Source of the DNA: Rhodococcus sp. ARC_M6
GTDB lineage: Bacteria > Actinomycetota > Actinomycetes > Mycobacteriales > Mycobacteriaceae
Reading direction: 5' to 3'
Length of the DNA stretch: 64,000 nucleotides
Assembly: GCF_022810305.1 (NCBI RefSeq)
Contig: NZ_JALGQH010000003.1
Coordinates: 124,001-188,000 of the forward strand
A program made the position numbers and the translations under genes. Under the pieces are notes generated by a model. That model saw only the letters and a program-made list of their open reading frames with translations. It made no database searches and was not told the DNA's origin. Below are positions 37,407 to 47,618 of this stretch, piece by piece. Positions within the stretch are counted from its first letter, which is position 1, and every line of letters begins with the position of its first letter.

Positions 37407-38567
37407 GTGCGCTCAGAATCTCGTCGATCGAACATCCAGACCTTCCACGTCATGGACGTGTGGAAAGCCGCCACCGAACGTCAGCGGACGCATGGCGACG
37501 TCCTCACGTTGGCGGCCGGTCAACCCTCGACACCGGCGCCGGCACCGGTATTGCGTGCAACGCAGGAGATTCTGGGTACGGAACTCCTCGGGTACACCGA
37601 GACATTCGGAATCTTGGCGTTGCGTGAGGCCATCGCGGGCTACCACTCCGAGCGTTCGGGAATCACCGTCGACGCCGACGACGTGGTCGTCACGACAGGT
37701 TCGTCCGGCGCGTTCACGTTGCTCTTCCTGGCTGCATTCGACGAAGGCGATACCGTCGTCGTCGCACGTCCGGGATACCCGGCCTATCGCAATACCCTTG
37801 CGGCGTTGGGTTGCAACGTCGTCGAACTCGATTGTGGACCGGCGACGCGCTATCAGCCGACGGTCGAGATGCTCGATGCGCTGCCGTCGCCGCCGGCCGG
37901 TTTGATTGTCGCGAGCCCCGCCAACCCGACCGGAACGGTCATCGCACCCGACGAGCTGGCAGCACTCGCACATTGGTGTGAGGAGCACGGAACTCTCCTG
38001 ATTTCCGACGAGATTTACCACGGCATCGAGTACGGCGATCAGCAGACGTCGAGCGCCTGGGAAACATCACGCGAATCGGTTGTCATCGGCTCGGTGTCCA
38101 AGTACTTCTCGATGACAGGCTGGCGACTCGGCTGGATGCTGGTGCCTACCTACTTGCGTCGACCGCTGCAGCGACTCGCGTCGAACATGACTGTGTGCCC
38201 GCCCGCGATTTCGCAGTACGCCGCGATCGAAGCTTTCTCGGCCGACGCGAAGGTCGAACTGGATGGCCACGTCGAGCGCTATGCGCGCAACCGTGAGCTT
38301 CTACTTACCGGGTTGCCGAGGCTCGGTATCACCGATCTCGCTCCTGCCGACGGCGCGTTCTACGTGTACGCCGATATCGGACATCTCTGCGGCGATGAAG
38401 GCGCGACCGCCTGGTGTTCAAGGTTGCTGACCGATACCGGAGTCGCGTTGGCGCCGGGAATCGACTTCGACACCGTGCACGGAAACCGGATGGTCCGGCT
38501 CTCGTTTGCCGGTGCCACAGCGGACATCGAAGAGGCGCTTCGACGCCTCGAATCGTGGCTCGGGTAA
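37407..38567 (+). CDS. Class I/II PLP-dependent aminotransferase
   Basis: A 386-residue fold-type I aminotransferase. The PLP lysine is in SVSKYFSMTGWRLGW, with SPANPTGTVI (cofactor Asn), SDEIYHGIEYG (Asp-x-x-Tyr) and the C-terminal NRMVRLSFA carrying the carboxylate-binding Arg. The N-terminus QTFHVMDVWKAATERQ is normal for the aspartate-aminotransferase-like group. GTG 37407 with an upstream CGAGG is taken as start. The amino acid used is not predictable. It lies upstream of a TetR gene whose start follows its stop by about 60 bases. Confidence 0.9.
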   Translation: MRSESRRSNIQTFHVMDVWKAATERQRTHGDVLTLAAGQPSTPAPAPVLRATQEILGTELLGYTETFGILALREAIAGYHSERSGITVDADDVVVTTGSSGAFTLLFLAAFDEGDTVVVARPGYPAYRNTLAALGCNVVELDCGPATRYQPTVEMLDALPSPPAGLIVASPANPTGTVIAPDELAALAHWCEEHGTLLISDEIYHGIEYGDQQTSSAWETSRESVVIGSVSKYFSMTGWRLGWMLVPTYLRRPLQRLASNMTVCPPAISQYAAIEAFSADAKVELDGHVERYARNRELLLTGLPRLGITDLAPADGAFYVYADIGHLCGDEGATAWCSRLLTDTGVALAPGIDFDTVHGNRMVRLSFAGATADIEEALRRLESWLG

Positions 38568-38628
38568 CAAACAGCAGGGCGTTCGCGCTATTTTCCGATG
38601 CTGGTACCTATTCAACTGGCACGATGGA

Positions 38629-39243
38629 ATGGTGTCAGGAGCAGCAACACCCAAGGGAGAAAAGCGTCGCCAAACGCTGGTGGCGTCTGCTGCTGAGCTT
38701 TTGCTGGAAGGCGGGTTCGACGCGGTCCGTCACCGCGCCGTCGCAACGCGGGCAGGCCTTCCGCTGGCATCGACCACTTATTACTTCGATTCGCTCGACG
38801 ACCTCATTGCCTGCGCCGTCGAATTGAACGGCAAGGCGGATATGGAAGCCGCGCGTGCCCGTGTCGACGAAGTGACCATGCGTCGACGGGGCTCCGAATC
38901 TACCGTCGATCTGCTGGTGGAACTGCTGCTCGGTGTGGACGAAAGTCGGCCCGAGAGCCGCGAACGGTTGATTTCGCGGTACGAAAGATCAGTTGCCTGC
39001 GCTCGGCACCCGGCGTTACGTGACGTGCAGTTGAGGTTGCGCGCGCAATTGGACGAAGTGCTGACCGAGGCGTTGAGGCGCTCGGGCCGCTCAACTGCCG
39101 ACGGCCAACTGCGCCGCCTGGTAGCGATGGTCGACGGCGCGATGATCGCGGCATTGGCGGAGTACGACCCCGACCCGCATGGTTTGGCCCGCGGGATGCT
39201 TCTCGAATCGATTGATGTGATGGCCCCACCTGTGCAGGGGTAA
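38629..39243 (+). CDS. TetR-family regulator upstream of purB
   Basis: A 204-residue TetR protein: KRRQTLVASAAELLLEGGFDAVRHRAVATRAG with LPLASTTYYFDSLDDLI forming the HTH, then an all-helical ligand domain. ATG 38629 or GTG 38632 starts the gene. A TetR gene also precedes purB in mycobacteria, so the position is conserved, though nothing links it to purine control. No operator palindrome is visible in the short gaps on either side. Confidence 0.85.
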   Translation: MVSGAATPKGEKRRQTLVASAAELLLEGGFDAVRHRAVATRAGLPLASTTYYFDSLDDLIACAVELNGKADMEAARARVDEVTMRRRGSESTVDLLVELLLGVDESRPESRERLISRYERSVACARHPALRDVQLRLRAQLDEVLTEALRRSGRSTADGQLRRLVAMVDGAMIAALAEYDPDPHGLARGMLLESIDVMAPPVQG

Positions 39244-39277
39244 CAGTTCCGTTTTTCCACCGTTAGACTGAGGCCTC

Positions 39278-40699
39278 GTGAGCCGCATCCCGAATGTCCT
39301 TGCCAACCGTTACGCCAGCCCGGAGCTTGCCGCTCTGTGGTCGCCTGAGTACAAGATCGTGCTCGAGCGCCAGCTGTGGGTGGCGGTGTTGCGAGCTCAG
39401 ACCGAGCTGGGCATCGACATTCCGGCCGACGCCGTTGCCGACTACGAGCGGGTCATCGACAACGTCGACCTGCAGTCCATCGCCGATCGTGAGCGTGTAA
39501 CCCGCCACGACGTGAAGGCTCGCATCGAAGAGTTTAACGCCCTCGCCGGCCACGAGCAGGTTCACAAGGGCATGACCAGCCGCGACCTCACCGAGAACGT
39601 CGAGCAGCTGCAGATCGTCCGCTCCCTCGAGCACGTCTACAACCACGGCATCGCCGTCGCCGCCCGTCTGGGTGAGCGCGCTGCCGAGTACTCGTCCATC
39701 GTGATGGCCGGCCGCTCGCACAACGTCGCAGCTCAGGCCACAACTTTGGGTAAGCGCTTCGCGTCGGCTGCCGACGAACTGCTGGTGGCATTGACTCGTC
39801 TGCGTCAGCTGATCGACCGCTACCCGCTCCGCGGAATCAAGGGCCCGATGGGCACCGCGCAGGACATGCTCGATCTCTTGGACGGTGACGCAGCCAAGCT
39901 GGATCAGCTCGAGACGAAGGTCGCCGAGCACCTCGGATTCACCAACGTTCTGACCAGCGTCGGCCAGATCTACCCGCGTTCCCTCGACCACGACGTCGTC
40001 TCCGCCCTCGTCCAGGTCGGTGCCGCGCCGTCGTCGTTCGCACACACCATCCGCCTTATGGCCGGCCACGAACTCGTCACCGAGGGCTTCCAGCCCGGCC
40101 AGGTCGGCAGCTCCGCGATGCCGCACAAGATGAACACCCGCTCCTGCGAGCGGGTCAACGGACTGCAGGTCATCCTGCGTGGCTACGGTTCCATGGCAGC
40201 CGAGATGGCCGGCGCTCAGTGGAACGAAGGCGACGTCTTCTGCTCGGTGATTCGCCGCGTTGCACTGCCTGACGCTTTCTTCGCGATCGATGGCATGTTC
40301 GAGACCTTCTTGACCGTGCTCACCGAAATGGGCGCCTACCCGGCCGTCATCGAGAAGGAACTGACGCGCTACCTGCCGTTCCTCGCCACCACTCGCGTAC
40401 TCATGGCAGCTATTCGCGCCGGCGTCGGACGCGAGACCGCGCACGAGGCCATCAAGGAAAATGCTGTCGCCGTGGCACTTGCGATGCGTGAAGAGGGCAA
40501 GGAACCTGATCTTCTGGATCGCCTCGCCGCCGACGACCGTCTGCCGCTCGATCGCGCCGCGCTCGACGCTGCCCTCGAAGACAAGGCTGCTTTCATCGGC
40601 GCCGCGTCGGCGCAGGTCGAATCTGTTGTCGCCGAGGTACAGAAGCTTGTCGACGCCAACCCCGAAGCTGCGGCGTACGCGCCGTCGCCGATTCTGTAG
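39278..40699 (+). CDS. purB: Adenylosuccinate lyase
   Basis: A 473-residue fumarase/aspartase-superfamily enzyme that releases fumarate from SAICAR and from adenylosuccinate, two steps of purine synthesis. The signature loop GSSAMPHKMNTRSCERV is complete, as are TSRDLTENVEQLQI and the N-terminal RYASPELAALWSPEYKIVLE. GTG 39278 is the start, 34 bases after the TetR stop. Codon use here is strongly biased toward C-ending codons, as expected for a well-expressed gene. A large palindrome follows the stop. Confidence 0.97.
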   Translation: MSRIPNVLANRYASPELAALWSPEYKIVLERQLWVAVLRAQTELGIDIPADAVADYERVIDNVDLQSIADRERVTRHDVKARIEEFNALAGHEQVHKGMTSRDLTENVEQLQIVRSLEHVYNHGIAVAARLGERAAEYSSIVMAGRSHNVAAQATTLGKRFASAADELLVALTRLRQLIDRYPLRGIKGPMGTAQDMLDLLDGDAAKLDQLETKVAEHLGFTNVLTSVGQIYPRSLDHDVVSALVQVGAAPSSFAHTIRLMAGHELVTEGFQPGQVGSSAMPHKMNTRSCERVNGLQVILRGYGSMAAEMAGAQWNEGDVFCSVIRRVALPDAFFAIDGMFETFLTVLTEMGAYPAVIEKELTRYLPFLATTRVLMAAIRAGVGRETAHEAIKENAVAVALAMREEGKEPDLLDRLAADDRLPLDRAALDAALEDKAAFIGAASAQVESVVAEVQKLVDANPEAAAYAPSPIL

Positions 40700-40705
40700 C
40701 GATTT

Positions 40706-40753
40706 TGCTGTGCGCCTTTATTAACCGCCCGCGGTTAATAAAGGCGCACAGCA
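40706..40753 (+). terminator. 48-base perfect palindrome after purB (terminator-like)
   Basis: TGCTGTGCGCCTTTATTAAC... (40706-40728) is exactly complementary to 40731-40753: 23-bp arms with only CC between them. It begins seven bases after the purB stop and ends eight bases before the HIT-family start in the same direction. It can form a long hairpin or a cruciform and probably terminates purB transcription. Confidence 0.75.
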
Positions 40754-40761
40754 GGTGCACC

Positions 40762-41175
40762 ATGAACTGCATCTTCTGCTCCATCATCGCCGGCGAGGCC
40801 GCCGCCAGCGTCGTCTACGACGACGCGAATGTCCTTGCCTTCATGGACATTCGGCCGTTCACGTCAGGTCATCTTCTCGTTGTGCCGAAACGTCATGCCA
40901 GTGGATTGTCGACGCTGGATCCCGAGGACGGCGCCAGGATCTTTGCTGTTGCGCAGAAAATCGCGACGGCCATGCGCGCCGGGCCACTTCCGATCGACGG
41001 CGTCAATCTTCATCTCTCCGACGGAGCTGTCGCGGGGCAGGAAGTTTTCCACGTCCACCTGCATGTCATCCCCCGGAATCGTGGCGACGGCTTCGGTCTG
41101 CGCGCTCAACCCCGCAGGCCTCATCGGGCGATACTCGACAGCACGGCAGCCGTGATCCGGGAAGCATTGAACTAA
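40762..41175 (+). CDS. HIT-family protein (Hint-type)
   Basis: A 137-residue HIT protein with MNCIFCSIIAGEAAASVVYDD at the start (Zn-type Cys pair C-x-x-C), RPFTSGHLLVVPKRHASG and the triad HVHLHVIPR near residue 103. These enzymes hydrolyse adenosine 5'-phosphoramidates or related adducts. AGGTG lies just before ATG 40762, immediately after the palindrome. It is a second, distinct HIT gene in this window, more canonical than the one at 16.5 kb. Confidence 0.92.
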   Translation: MNCIFCSIIAGEAAASVVYDDANVLAFMDIRPFTSGHLLVVPKRHASGLSTLDPEDGARIFAVAQKIATAMRAGPLPIDGVNLHLSDGAVAGQEVFHVHLHVIPRNRGDGFGLRAQPRRPHRAILDSTAAVIREALN

Positions 41176-41356
41176 TGATTCACCGGTGCGGGCGATTCTC
41201 GTAGGATTGCTCGGTAGCGACCATGACGGTTCGAGGTGCCGAAGGACTTCAGCTACGTTTGTACTTCGAACACCGGTCTGACAAAAGCTGCAGGTAATCG
41301 TTGCGGCTCGAGTATTCTACGGGTGCCGGGGGGAGCTTGATGTTGAACGGAGTCGG

Positions 41357-42628
41357 ATGTTAGTGCACTTCCGCCAGTTTTTGCCGTCGGAGCAGATGTA
41401 TTCGGTTCAGATTAATCGGTTGACCCCGAGTAATCCGGCAATCGCTGCGGTAGTGCTCGGCGTTTTGAGTGTGGTGTGGCTCTTCGGGATTGTGGCTGCA
41501 AAGTTGGCCGGTGACGTCGGAATGAGACTCTTGCATTCGCCGTCGCTGATTATTCAAGCGCTGATGTTCATCGTCATTCTTACGTTTGCCGCTTGTCTAC
41601 GTCGCGCATTTCCGGTTGGTTCATTTCTGGTGGCGATGGTCTGCACAGCGGGCCTGACGTTGCTGCTGGACGACCGATCTATGGGTTTGACGCCGCTGTA
41701 CTTTTTTGCGATCGTGACACTGGCGATTCGCACACAGGGAATGAAACTTGTGTTGCTGACTGTGCTGGCAATGGCGACGGACGTGGCCGTGACCGCAGTA
41801 CGCGGATTGGAGCCGACCAATAATCTTGGCGAGGTACAAACGCCTCAGCATTTGATCATCGTGCAGATTGTCAATGTTCTGTTCACCTATGGAATGCTTG
41901 TTGCCTTTGGTCTGGTCATTGCGAAGTTCCGTACGTATTCATCGACCAGTAGTGCTGCCATCGAACAACTTCGGCAGGAACACGAGGCGAAGTTGAATGA
42001 TGCAATCGCGTCTGAGCGGCAGAACATGGCACGTGAACTGCATGATGTTGCAGCCCATCACCTCACCGGAATGCTCATCCAGACAAAATCGGCGAACAAG
42101 GTCCTTGCGAGCCATCCGGACGATGTGCAAGCAATGCTCGACGGAGCAATCGACCAAGGGCAGCGAGCGCTCGACAGTTTGCGTCAGATCGTGGGAATCC
42201 TGCGGTTGGGTGAAGGGGATCCCGATTACCCGCAGCCGATGATCGCCGATATCCCGGAAATGGTCGACGGATGTCGGGCGGCGGGTTCGCCGTTGACTTT
42301 CGAACTGGAGGGCAGTTTTACCGAGCTCGACAGTGCGGTGCAGGTATCGTGCTATCGGATTGTTCAGGAGGCACTGTCGAATGCACTTCGGCATGCGCCG
42401 ACCAGTCCGGTTCACGTGAGAGTTTGTCGTGATCATGCATCGGTAATCGTCACGATCGACAACGAATACGGAATCAGTACGGCTTCTATGCGAGGGCAGG
42501 GCTTCGGTATCCCGGGAATGAGGGAACGAATCACGCTCTTGGGCGGAGAATTCTCAGCCGGACCCGATGGGACCGGTGGATGGACAGTACGGGCGACGAT
42601 GCCGACTAGTGGGAGGATCATCGCGTGA
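41357..42628 (+). CDS. Sensor histidine kinase, NarX/DesK type (HisKA_3)
   Basis: A 423-residue kinase: about five transmembrane helices (residues 30-195), a short coiled coil (EQLRQEHEAKLNDAIASERQ), the HisKA_3 box ARELHDVAAHHLTGML with His229, and a short ATPase domain (EALSNALRHAP, GIPGMRERITLLGG). A GGAG precedes both ATG 41357 and ATG 41396; the longer form is given. It overlaps the regulator gene as GTGA. The polytopic sensor without an external loop suggests a membrane or lipophilic signal. Confidence 0.9.
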   Translation: MLVHFRQFLPSEQMYSVQINRLTPSNPAIAAVVLGVLSVVWLFGIVAAKLAGDVGMRLLHSPSLIIQALMFIVILTFAACLRRAFPVGSFLVAMVCTAGLTLLLDDRSMGLTPLYFFAIVTLAIRTQGMKLVLLTVLAMATDVAVTAVRGLEPTNNLGEVQTPQHLIIVQIVNVLFTYGMLVAFGLVIAKFRTYSSTSSAAIEQLRQEHEAKLNDAIASERQNMARELHDVAAHHLTGMLIQTKSANKVLASHPDDVQAMLDGAIDQGQRALDSLRQIVGILRLGEGDPDYPQPMIADIPEMVDGCRAAGSPLTFELEGSFTELDSAVQVSCYRIVQEALSNALRHAPTSPVHVRVCRDHASVIVTIDNEYGISTASMRGQGFGIPGMRERITLLGGEFSAGPDGTGGWTVRATMPTSGRIIA

Positions 42629-43284
42629 TCTCAGTACTTATTGCCGACGATCAAGCGGTTGTCCGGGAAGGATTCGATCTTTTCCTTCGTGATCACCCTC
42701 GTATCGAGGTGATCGGTCATGCAAGCTCGGGAACTGAAGCGTTGAAACAAGTTCGGCTACTTCGTCCTGACGTGGTGCTGATGGATATCAGAATGCCGCG
42801 CGGTGACGGGCTGACGGCGACCCGCGAGGTTTTGAAGGAGTTCCCGAATACTCGCGTCGTTGTTGTCACGACTTTCGATCTCGACGAGTACGTGTTCGGC
42901 GCTCTCGACATGGGCGCGGCAGGGTTCTTGCTCAAGGATACGGATCCGAAAGACTTGGTAGCGGCAGTCATTGCTGCGGCAGAAGGCGGTTCGGTGCTGT
43001 CGCCGCGACTCACACGCAGGTTGATAGTGGAATTCGGCAAACGAAAGCAGTCGGTCGGAGTATTGCTTCCCAGTCACGATCTGAGCCTGCGTGAAATGGA
43101 AGTTGTCCAGCATCTTGCGAGAGGCTTGGGCAATGGCGAAGTGGCTGACGTGATGGAACTCGAATTGAGCACGGTGAAGTCACATATCAGCAATATCTGC
43201 CGAAAACTCGATGTGCGTACGAGGGTACAAATTGTCATCTGGGCGTATCAGAACGATGTTGTGCGCGAGTTTTCGACAGAATAG
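42625..43284 (+). CDS. NarL/FixJ-family response regulator
   Basis: A 219-residue regulator: receiver with DDQ and Asp54 (VVLMDIRMPRGD), VVTTFDLDEYVFGALDMGAAGFLLKD, and a LuxR-type HTH (LSLREMEVVQHLARGLGNGEVADVMELELSTVKSHISNICRKLDV). It starts at GTG 42625, overlapping the kinase gene by four bases, and is its cognate regulator. Targets are unknown; the next gene on this side is a convergent phosphatase. Confidence 0.93.
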   Translation: MISVLIADDQAVVREGFDLFLRDHPRIEVIGHASSGTEALKQVRLLRPDVVLMDIRMPRGDGLTATREVLKEFPNTRVVVVTTFDLDEYVFGALDMGAAGFLLKDTDPKDLVAAVIAAAEGGSVLSPRLTRRLIVEFGKRKQSVGVLLPSHDLSLREMEVVQHLARGLGNGEVADVMELELSTVKSHISNICRKLDVRTRVQIVIWAYQNDVVREFSTE

Positions 43285-43356
43285 GCGTACCCGAGTTCGC
43301 GTCCGGTCGTGGACATGAACTCGGATACGCCTTGTATCTGATGCCTGTGTCGGAAC

Positions 43357-44310
43357 TCAGCCGAGCAGTTTGGCCTTCAGCGCCGTGATGGTGTCCTGGC
43401 TCAGTCCCAGGCCGTCCGTCAGGTAGTTGTCAATGGTTCCGTAATCCGCCTTCACCTGGTCGAGGCCGGCTTGGAGGAAGCTGGCTTCCACTCCGAGTGC
43501 CGGTGCGGCTATTGCTGCTGCGCCGGCACCGTACGTCGCGGTGATGTATGCGGTGGCCGCTGCGATGCTTTTGACCGAGTACTCGTTGGTCAGAAGGTAG
43601 TCGTCCATGATGGTGGACTGGTCGACGCCGGCGATGCTGAGCAGCAGCATTGCGGTCCAACCCGTGCGGTCCTTACCGGAGGTGCAGTGAAAGACCTGCG
43701 GGCCATCGGTTTCCGCCATGTTGGTGAGGAGTGTCTTCAACCCGGCGCGCTCAACTGCGCCGGTAACAAATATCCGGTTCATTTCTTGCATGGCGCCGCG
43801 CATTTCGTCGGGCGTGCGGATTGTGGCCATCATCGCTGTTATGTCCACGTCGTGTGCCAGGATCGAGATGTGTTCGCTGTCGACGCCGGGCGGCAGAACA
43901 TCCGGCACCTTGGCGATTTCGCCGTCGGTACGGAGGTCGTAAACCTTTGCCAAATCAAGCTTTACGAGCTCTGCCATATCGGCACCCTTCGGGGTGAACG
44001 CGTTGGCTCGGTAGAAGACGCCCTTGTTGAGATGCTGGCCGAGGGATCCCGTGTAGCCGGATCCCTCATATCCGGCTCCGGTGCCTGCGACATCGCGGAA
44101 GTTGTCGATTCCCTCGAGGCGCGGAGCGTCGGGGGTCTGCTGCGAACTGCCGAGGCCGAGCGAACCGAAGTCCAGAGAGCCGAAGCCGGCGGACCGAAGT
44201 GAATCGGCCTGGGCGAGCGCTGTGCCGCCGATGCCGGTAATCAGGAGGCTACCCGTGATTGCCAATGTTGCGGCGGCGCGGAAACCGGCGGTGCGTGAAG
44301 TTCGAGGCAT
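43357..44310 (-). CDS. Secreted tyrosine/lipid phosphatase (IphP/Y_phosphatase3 type)
   Basis: A 317-residue exported protein: signal peptide (TAGFRAAATLAITGSLLITGIGGTALA), a short linker rich in Gly/Ser/Leu, then the phosphatase with EGIDNFRDVAGTG, RANAFTPKGADM, VYDLRTDGEI and the P-loop HCTSGKDRTGWT (Cys and Arg of C-x5-R). Relatives dephosphorylate tyrosine or phosphoinositides; some intracellular pathogens secrete them. ATG 44310 has GAAAGGG upstream; the longer frame would bury the signal. Its role in this organism is unknown. Confidence 0.9.
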   Translation of the reverse strand: MPRTSRTAGFRAAATLAITGSLLITGIGGTALAQADSLRSAGFGSLDFGSLGLGSSQQTPDAPRLEGIDNFRDVAGTGAGYEGSGYTGSLGQHLNKGVFYRANAFTPKGADMAELVKLDLAKVYDLRTDGEIAKVPDVLPPGVDSEHISILAHDVDITAMMATIRTPDEMRGAMQEMNRIFVTGAVERAGLKTLLTNMAETDGPQVFHCTSGKDRTGWTAMLLLSIAGVDQSTIMDDYLLTNEYSVKSIAAATAYITATYGAGAAAIAAPALGVEASFLQAGLDQVKADYGTIDNYLTDGLGLSQDTITALKAKLLG

Positions 44311-44613
44311 CTGTAAACCCTTTCGTGAAGCGGGAATCTGATTGCGATGAATGAAGTGATACGAGTGTGTGCTGCAAAAATTCCGGATTTCGGGGCCTCT
44401 CCCGTCCAATGGGAAAACCGGTTCTCTGGCGCCGGGCGAGCACTGAAGGAACCCGTTGATTCGGAAGCGCCGCGGCGACTGTGACAGTGGCCTCTCACTT
44501 GTAGGTGAGAAGCAATCCGCATATCCAGGTCAGCGGGCCGGGAGCCTCTCCGAACGGCGAGTTTCGCTCACCACGGTTCTGTGTGAGTCGGTAACTCCCG
44601 ATAGGGTGGCAAC
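44311..44613. other. Divergent promoter region, phosphatase gene / purC
   Basis: A 303-base spacer without a supported gene. It must hold promoters for both divergent genes. A small dyad CTCAC-TTGTAG-GTGAG lies near 44493-44508; no purine-type riboswitch or known operator was recognised. Confidence 0.5.
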
Positions 44614-45507
44614 GTGCGTCCTACACTTGATTCCTACACTCATCTGGCCGGTGGCAAGGTCCGTGACCTTTACACAATCGACGACGAGCACCTGCTGCTT
44701 GTCGCGAGTGATCGGATCTCGGCCTACGACCACGTGCTCAGCACGCCGATTCCGGACAAGGGCCGCGTTCTCACCGCGATGAGCGTGTTCTTCTTCAACG
44801 TCCTCGGCGGCAACAATCACCTCGCCGGTGAGCCCGACGACGATCGCATCCCCGAAGAGGTTCTGGGGCGTGCGCTGGTGGTGAAGAAGCTGAACATGGT
44901 CCAGATCGAATGCGTCGTCCGCGGCTACCTCACCGGATCCGGGCTGGTCGACTACAACAACACCGGAGCCGTCTGCGGTGTGTCCCTGCCCGCTGGTCTG
45001 GTCGAGGCCAGTCAGTTGCCCGACCCCATCTTCACCCCCGCTTCCAAAGCTGCCATGGGTGATCACGACGAGAACATCAGTTTCGCTGAGGTCGTCGAGA
45101 AGGTTGGTCAGCCGCTCGCGATCCAACTCCGTGAAGACACGCTCGACGTGTACGCGCGCGCATCGAACTTCGCGGCAGACCGAGGAATCATCCTCGCGGA
45201 TACCAAGCTCGAATTCGGTCTCGACCCGGCCGGCAACCTGGTGCTTGCCGACGAGGTTCTCACTCCGGACTCGTCGCGTTACTGGCCGGCCGACGGCTAC
45301 GAGGCAGGCAAGGTTCAGCCCAGCTTCGACAAGCAGTTCGTCCGCAACTGGCTGACCAGTGCGGAATCCGGCTGGGATCGAGCATCGGACACCACGCCAC
45401 CGCCGCTACCACAAGAGATTGTCGACGCGACCCGCGCGCGTTACATCGAAGCCTACGAACGTATTTCCGGATTGTCCTTCGCCGATTGGGTCGGTCCCAG
45501 CGCATGA
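44614..45507 (+). CDS. purC: SAICAR synthetase
   Basis: A 297-residue enzyme joining aspartate to CAIR in purine synthesis. Key segments are [30 protein letters not shown], the catalytic [21 protein letters not shown] and [13 protein letters not shown]. The length fits the single-domain actinobacterial form. GTG 44614 is the start. Its stop overlaps the oligopeptidase gene as ATGA, so the two are co-translated; the same pairing occurs in mycobacteria. Confidence 0.97.
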   Translation: MRPTLDSYTHLAGGKVRDLYTIDDEHLLLVASDRISAYDHVLSTPIPDKGRVLTAMSVFFFNVLGGNNHLAGEPDDDRIPEEVLGRALVVKKLNMVQIECVVRGYLTGSGLVDYNNTGAVCGVSLPAGLVEASQLPDPIFTPASKAAMGDHDENISFAEVVEKVGQPLAIQLREDTLDVYARASNFAADRGIILADTKLEFGLDPAGNLVLADEVLTPDSSRYWPADGYEAGKVQPSFDKQFVRNWLTSAESGWDRASDTTPPPLPQEIVDATRARYIEAYERISGLSFADWVGPSA

Positions 45508-47618
45508 GCCTCGTCCCGCCAGTCGCCAAGAAGGTTCCCGCTGAACGTACCCATCACGGACACACGTTCGTCGATGATTACGAGTGGCTGCGGGACAAGG
45601 AAAATGCCGAGGTGGTTGCCTACCTCGAGTCCGAGAATGCGTACACCGATCAGCAGACCGCTCATCTGGAGCCGTTGCGCGAGAAGATCTTCCAGGAGAT
45701 CAAATCACGTACCCAGGAAACTGATATGTCGGTACCCACTCGCATGGGGAAGTGGTGGTACTACGCACGCAGCGTCGAGGGAAAATCGTACAACGTCCAC
45801 TGCCGCTGTCCTATCTCCGACGAGAGTGACTGGACGCCACCCAATCTGACGCCTGGTGTCGAATTGGCCGGCGAACAGATTTTGATGGACGGCAATCTCG
45901 AGGCCGAAGGCCACGACTTCTTCTCGCTGGGCGCATTCTCGATCAGCGAAGACGGCACTCTGCTGGCGTACTCGGTGGACGTGCTCGGCGACGAGCGATA
46001 CACCTTGCGGTTCAAGAACCTCGAGACCGGCGCGCTCCTCGCCGACGAGATTCCCGATACCGCCCCCGGTGCCACGTGGGCACTCGATCACAGTCACGTC
46101 TTCTACATGACTGTCGACGAGTCTTGGCGTCCGGACACCGTCTGGCGTCACAAGCTGGGAACACCCCAGAGTCAAGATGTTTCGGTGTTCCACGAGCCTG
46201 ACGAGCGCTACTGGGTGTCGATAGGTTCGACTCGCAGTGAGAAGTACCTGATGATCTGGGTCGGTTCCAAGGTGACCAGCGAAGGCTGGATGCTGGAATC
46301 TGCAAACCCGGAAGGTGACTTCCGCGTGATCATCCCGCGCCGGGACGGTGTCGAGTACGGCGCCGAACACGCTGTGATCGGGGGAGAGGATCGCTTCCTC
46401 ATTCTCCATAACGACGTCGTGGACGGCGTGAAGGCCGAGAACTTCGTGCTGGCCGAGGCTCCGGTTTCGGATCCGACAAACATGACGATGTTGATCGCAC
46501 ACAGCGAAGACGTGCGTCTGGAGGAGGCCGACACATTCGCCGGTCATATCGTGCTGAGCTACCGGCGCGAAGCTTTGACTCGGGTTGCAGTGTGGCCGTT
46601 GACAGCTGACGGCTACGGTGAGCGTCACGAGATCGATTTCGACGAAGAACTGTTCAGTATCGGAATGGGCTCCAACCCGGAATGGGCTCAGCCCACCATC
46701 CGGCTCGGCTTCACGTCCTTCATCACCCCGGGGCAGGTCTACGACTACTACGTCGACAGCGGTGAACTGGCATTACGTAAGTCGCAGCCCGTTCTCGGAG
46801 ACTTCGATGCGAAGAACTACGAGCAGCGCCGCGATTGGGCAGTGGCGGAAGACGGTACTCGGATCCCATTGTCGATCGTTCGGCGCGTCGGAGCGCCCGA
46901 AGGCCCGGCGCCGTTGTTGTTGTACGGCTACGGTTCCTACGAGGCGAGCATCGATCCGTCGTTCTCGGTGGCGAGGTTGTCTCTACTCGATCGCGGTGTT
47001 GTCTTTGTCGTCGCCCACGTCCGCGGCGGCGGCGAAATGGGTCGGCACTGGTACGAAAACGGCAAGACGCTTACCAAGAAGAACACTTTTACCGACTTCG
47101 TCTCTTGCGCAAAGCATTTGATTGATACCGGTGTCACTGCTGCGGATCGGATGGTTGCCGACGGCGGCAGTGCCGGCGGCTTGCTGATGGGCGCAGTTGC
47201 CAACCTCGCGCCGGAACTCTTTGCGGGCATTCTCGCGAACGTTCCGTTTGTTGATCCGCTGACGTCGATCCTCGATCCGTCGTTGCCCCTCACGGTCATC
47301 GAGTGGGACGAATGGGGAGATCCCTTGCACAACAAGGACGTCTACGAGTACATGCACTCGTACAGTCCGTACGAGAATGTGGAAGCCAAGGACTACCCGG
47401 CGATTCTGGCGATCACCAGTATCAACGACACCCGCGTTCTCTACGTCGAACCGGCGAAGTGGGTTGCGAAACTCCGCGACACCAAGACCGGCGACGCTCC
47501 GCTACTTCTCAAGACCGAGATGAGTGCCGGACACGGCGGCGTCAGCGGTCGCTACGAAAAGTGGAAAGAAGTTGCCTTCGAGTTCGCGTGGGTGCTCGAC
47601 ACAGTTGGTGTCAACTAG
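45504..47618 (+). CDS. ptrB: Oligopeptidase B (protease II, S9 family)
   Basis: A 704-residue prolyl-oligopeptidase-family enzyme: an N-terminal seven-bladed propeller ([22 protein letters not shown], then blades to about 415) and a C-terminal alpha/beta-hydrolase with nucleophile [16 protein letters not shown], an acid near INDTRVLY and His in [14 protein letters not shown]. Glu residues near ANVPFVD and in ITSINDTRV fit trypsin-like oligopeptidase B, which cuts short peptides after Arg/Lys in the cytoplasm. ATG 45504 overlaps the purC stop. Confidence 0.93.
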   Translation: MSLVPPVAKKVPAERTHHGHTFVDDYEWLRDKENAEVVAYLESENAYTDQQTAHLEPLREKIFQEIKSRTQETDMSVPTRMGKWWYYARSVEGKSYNVHCRCPISDESDWTPPNLTPGVELAGEQILMDGNLEAEGHDFFSLGAFSISEDGTLLAYSVDVLGDERYTLRFKNLETGALLADEIPDTAPGATWALDHSHVFYMTVDESWRPDTVWRHKLGTPQSQDVSVFHEPDERYWVSIGSTRSEKYLMIWVGSKVTSEGWMLESANPEGDFRVIIPRRDGVEYGAEHAVIGGEDRFLILHNDVVDGVKAENFVLAEAPVSDPTNMTMLIAHSEDVRLEEADTFAGHIVLSYRREALTRVAVWPLTADGYGERHEIDFDEELFSIGMGSNPEWAQPTIRLGFTSFITPGQVYDYYVDSGELALRKSQPVLGDFDAKNYEQRRDWAVAEDGTRIPLSIVRRVGAPEGPAPLLLYGYGSYEASIDPSFSVARLSLLDRGVVFVVAHVRGGGEMGRHWYENGKTLTKKNTFTDFVSCAKHLIDTGVTAADRMVADGGSAGGLLMGAVANLAPELFAGILANVPFVDPLTSILDPSLPLTVIEWDEWGDPLHNKDVYEYMHSYSPYENVEAKDYPAILAITSINDTRVLYVEPAKWVAKLRDTKTGDAPLLLKTEMSAGHGGVSGRYEKWKEVAFEFAWVLDTVGVN

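Noticed and set aside
39263-40444. 393-residue frame antisense to purB
   Set aside because: A third-position GC artefact of the highly biased purB sequence; no domain or ribosome site.
40706-40761. An N-terminal extension of the HIT protein from 40705
   Set aside because: It would translate through the palindrome; the family N-terminus starts exactly at ATG 40762.
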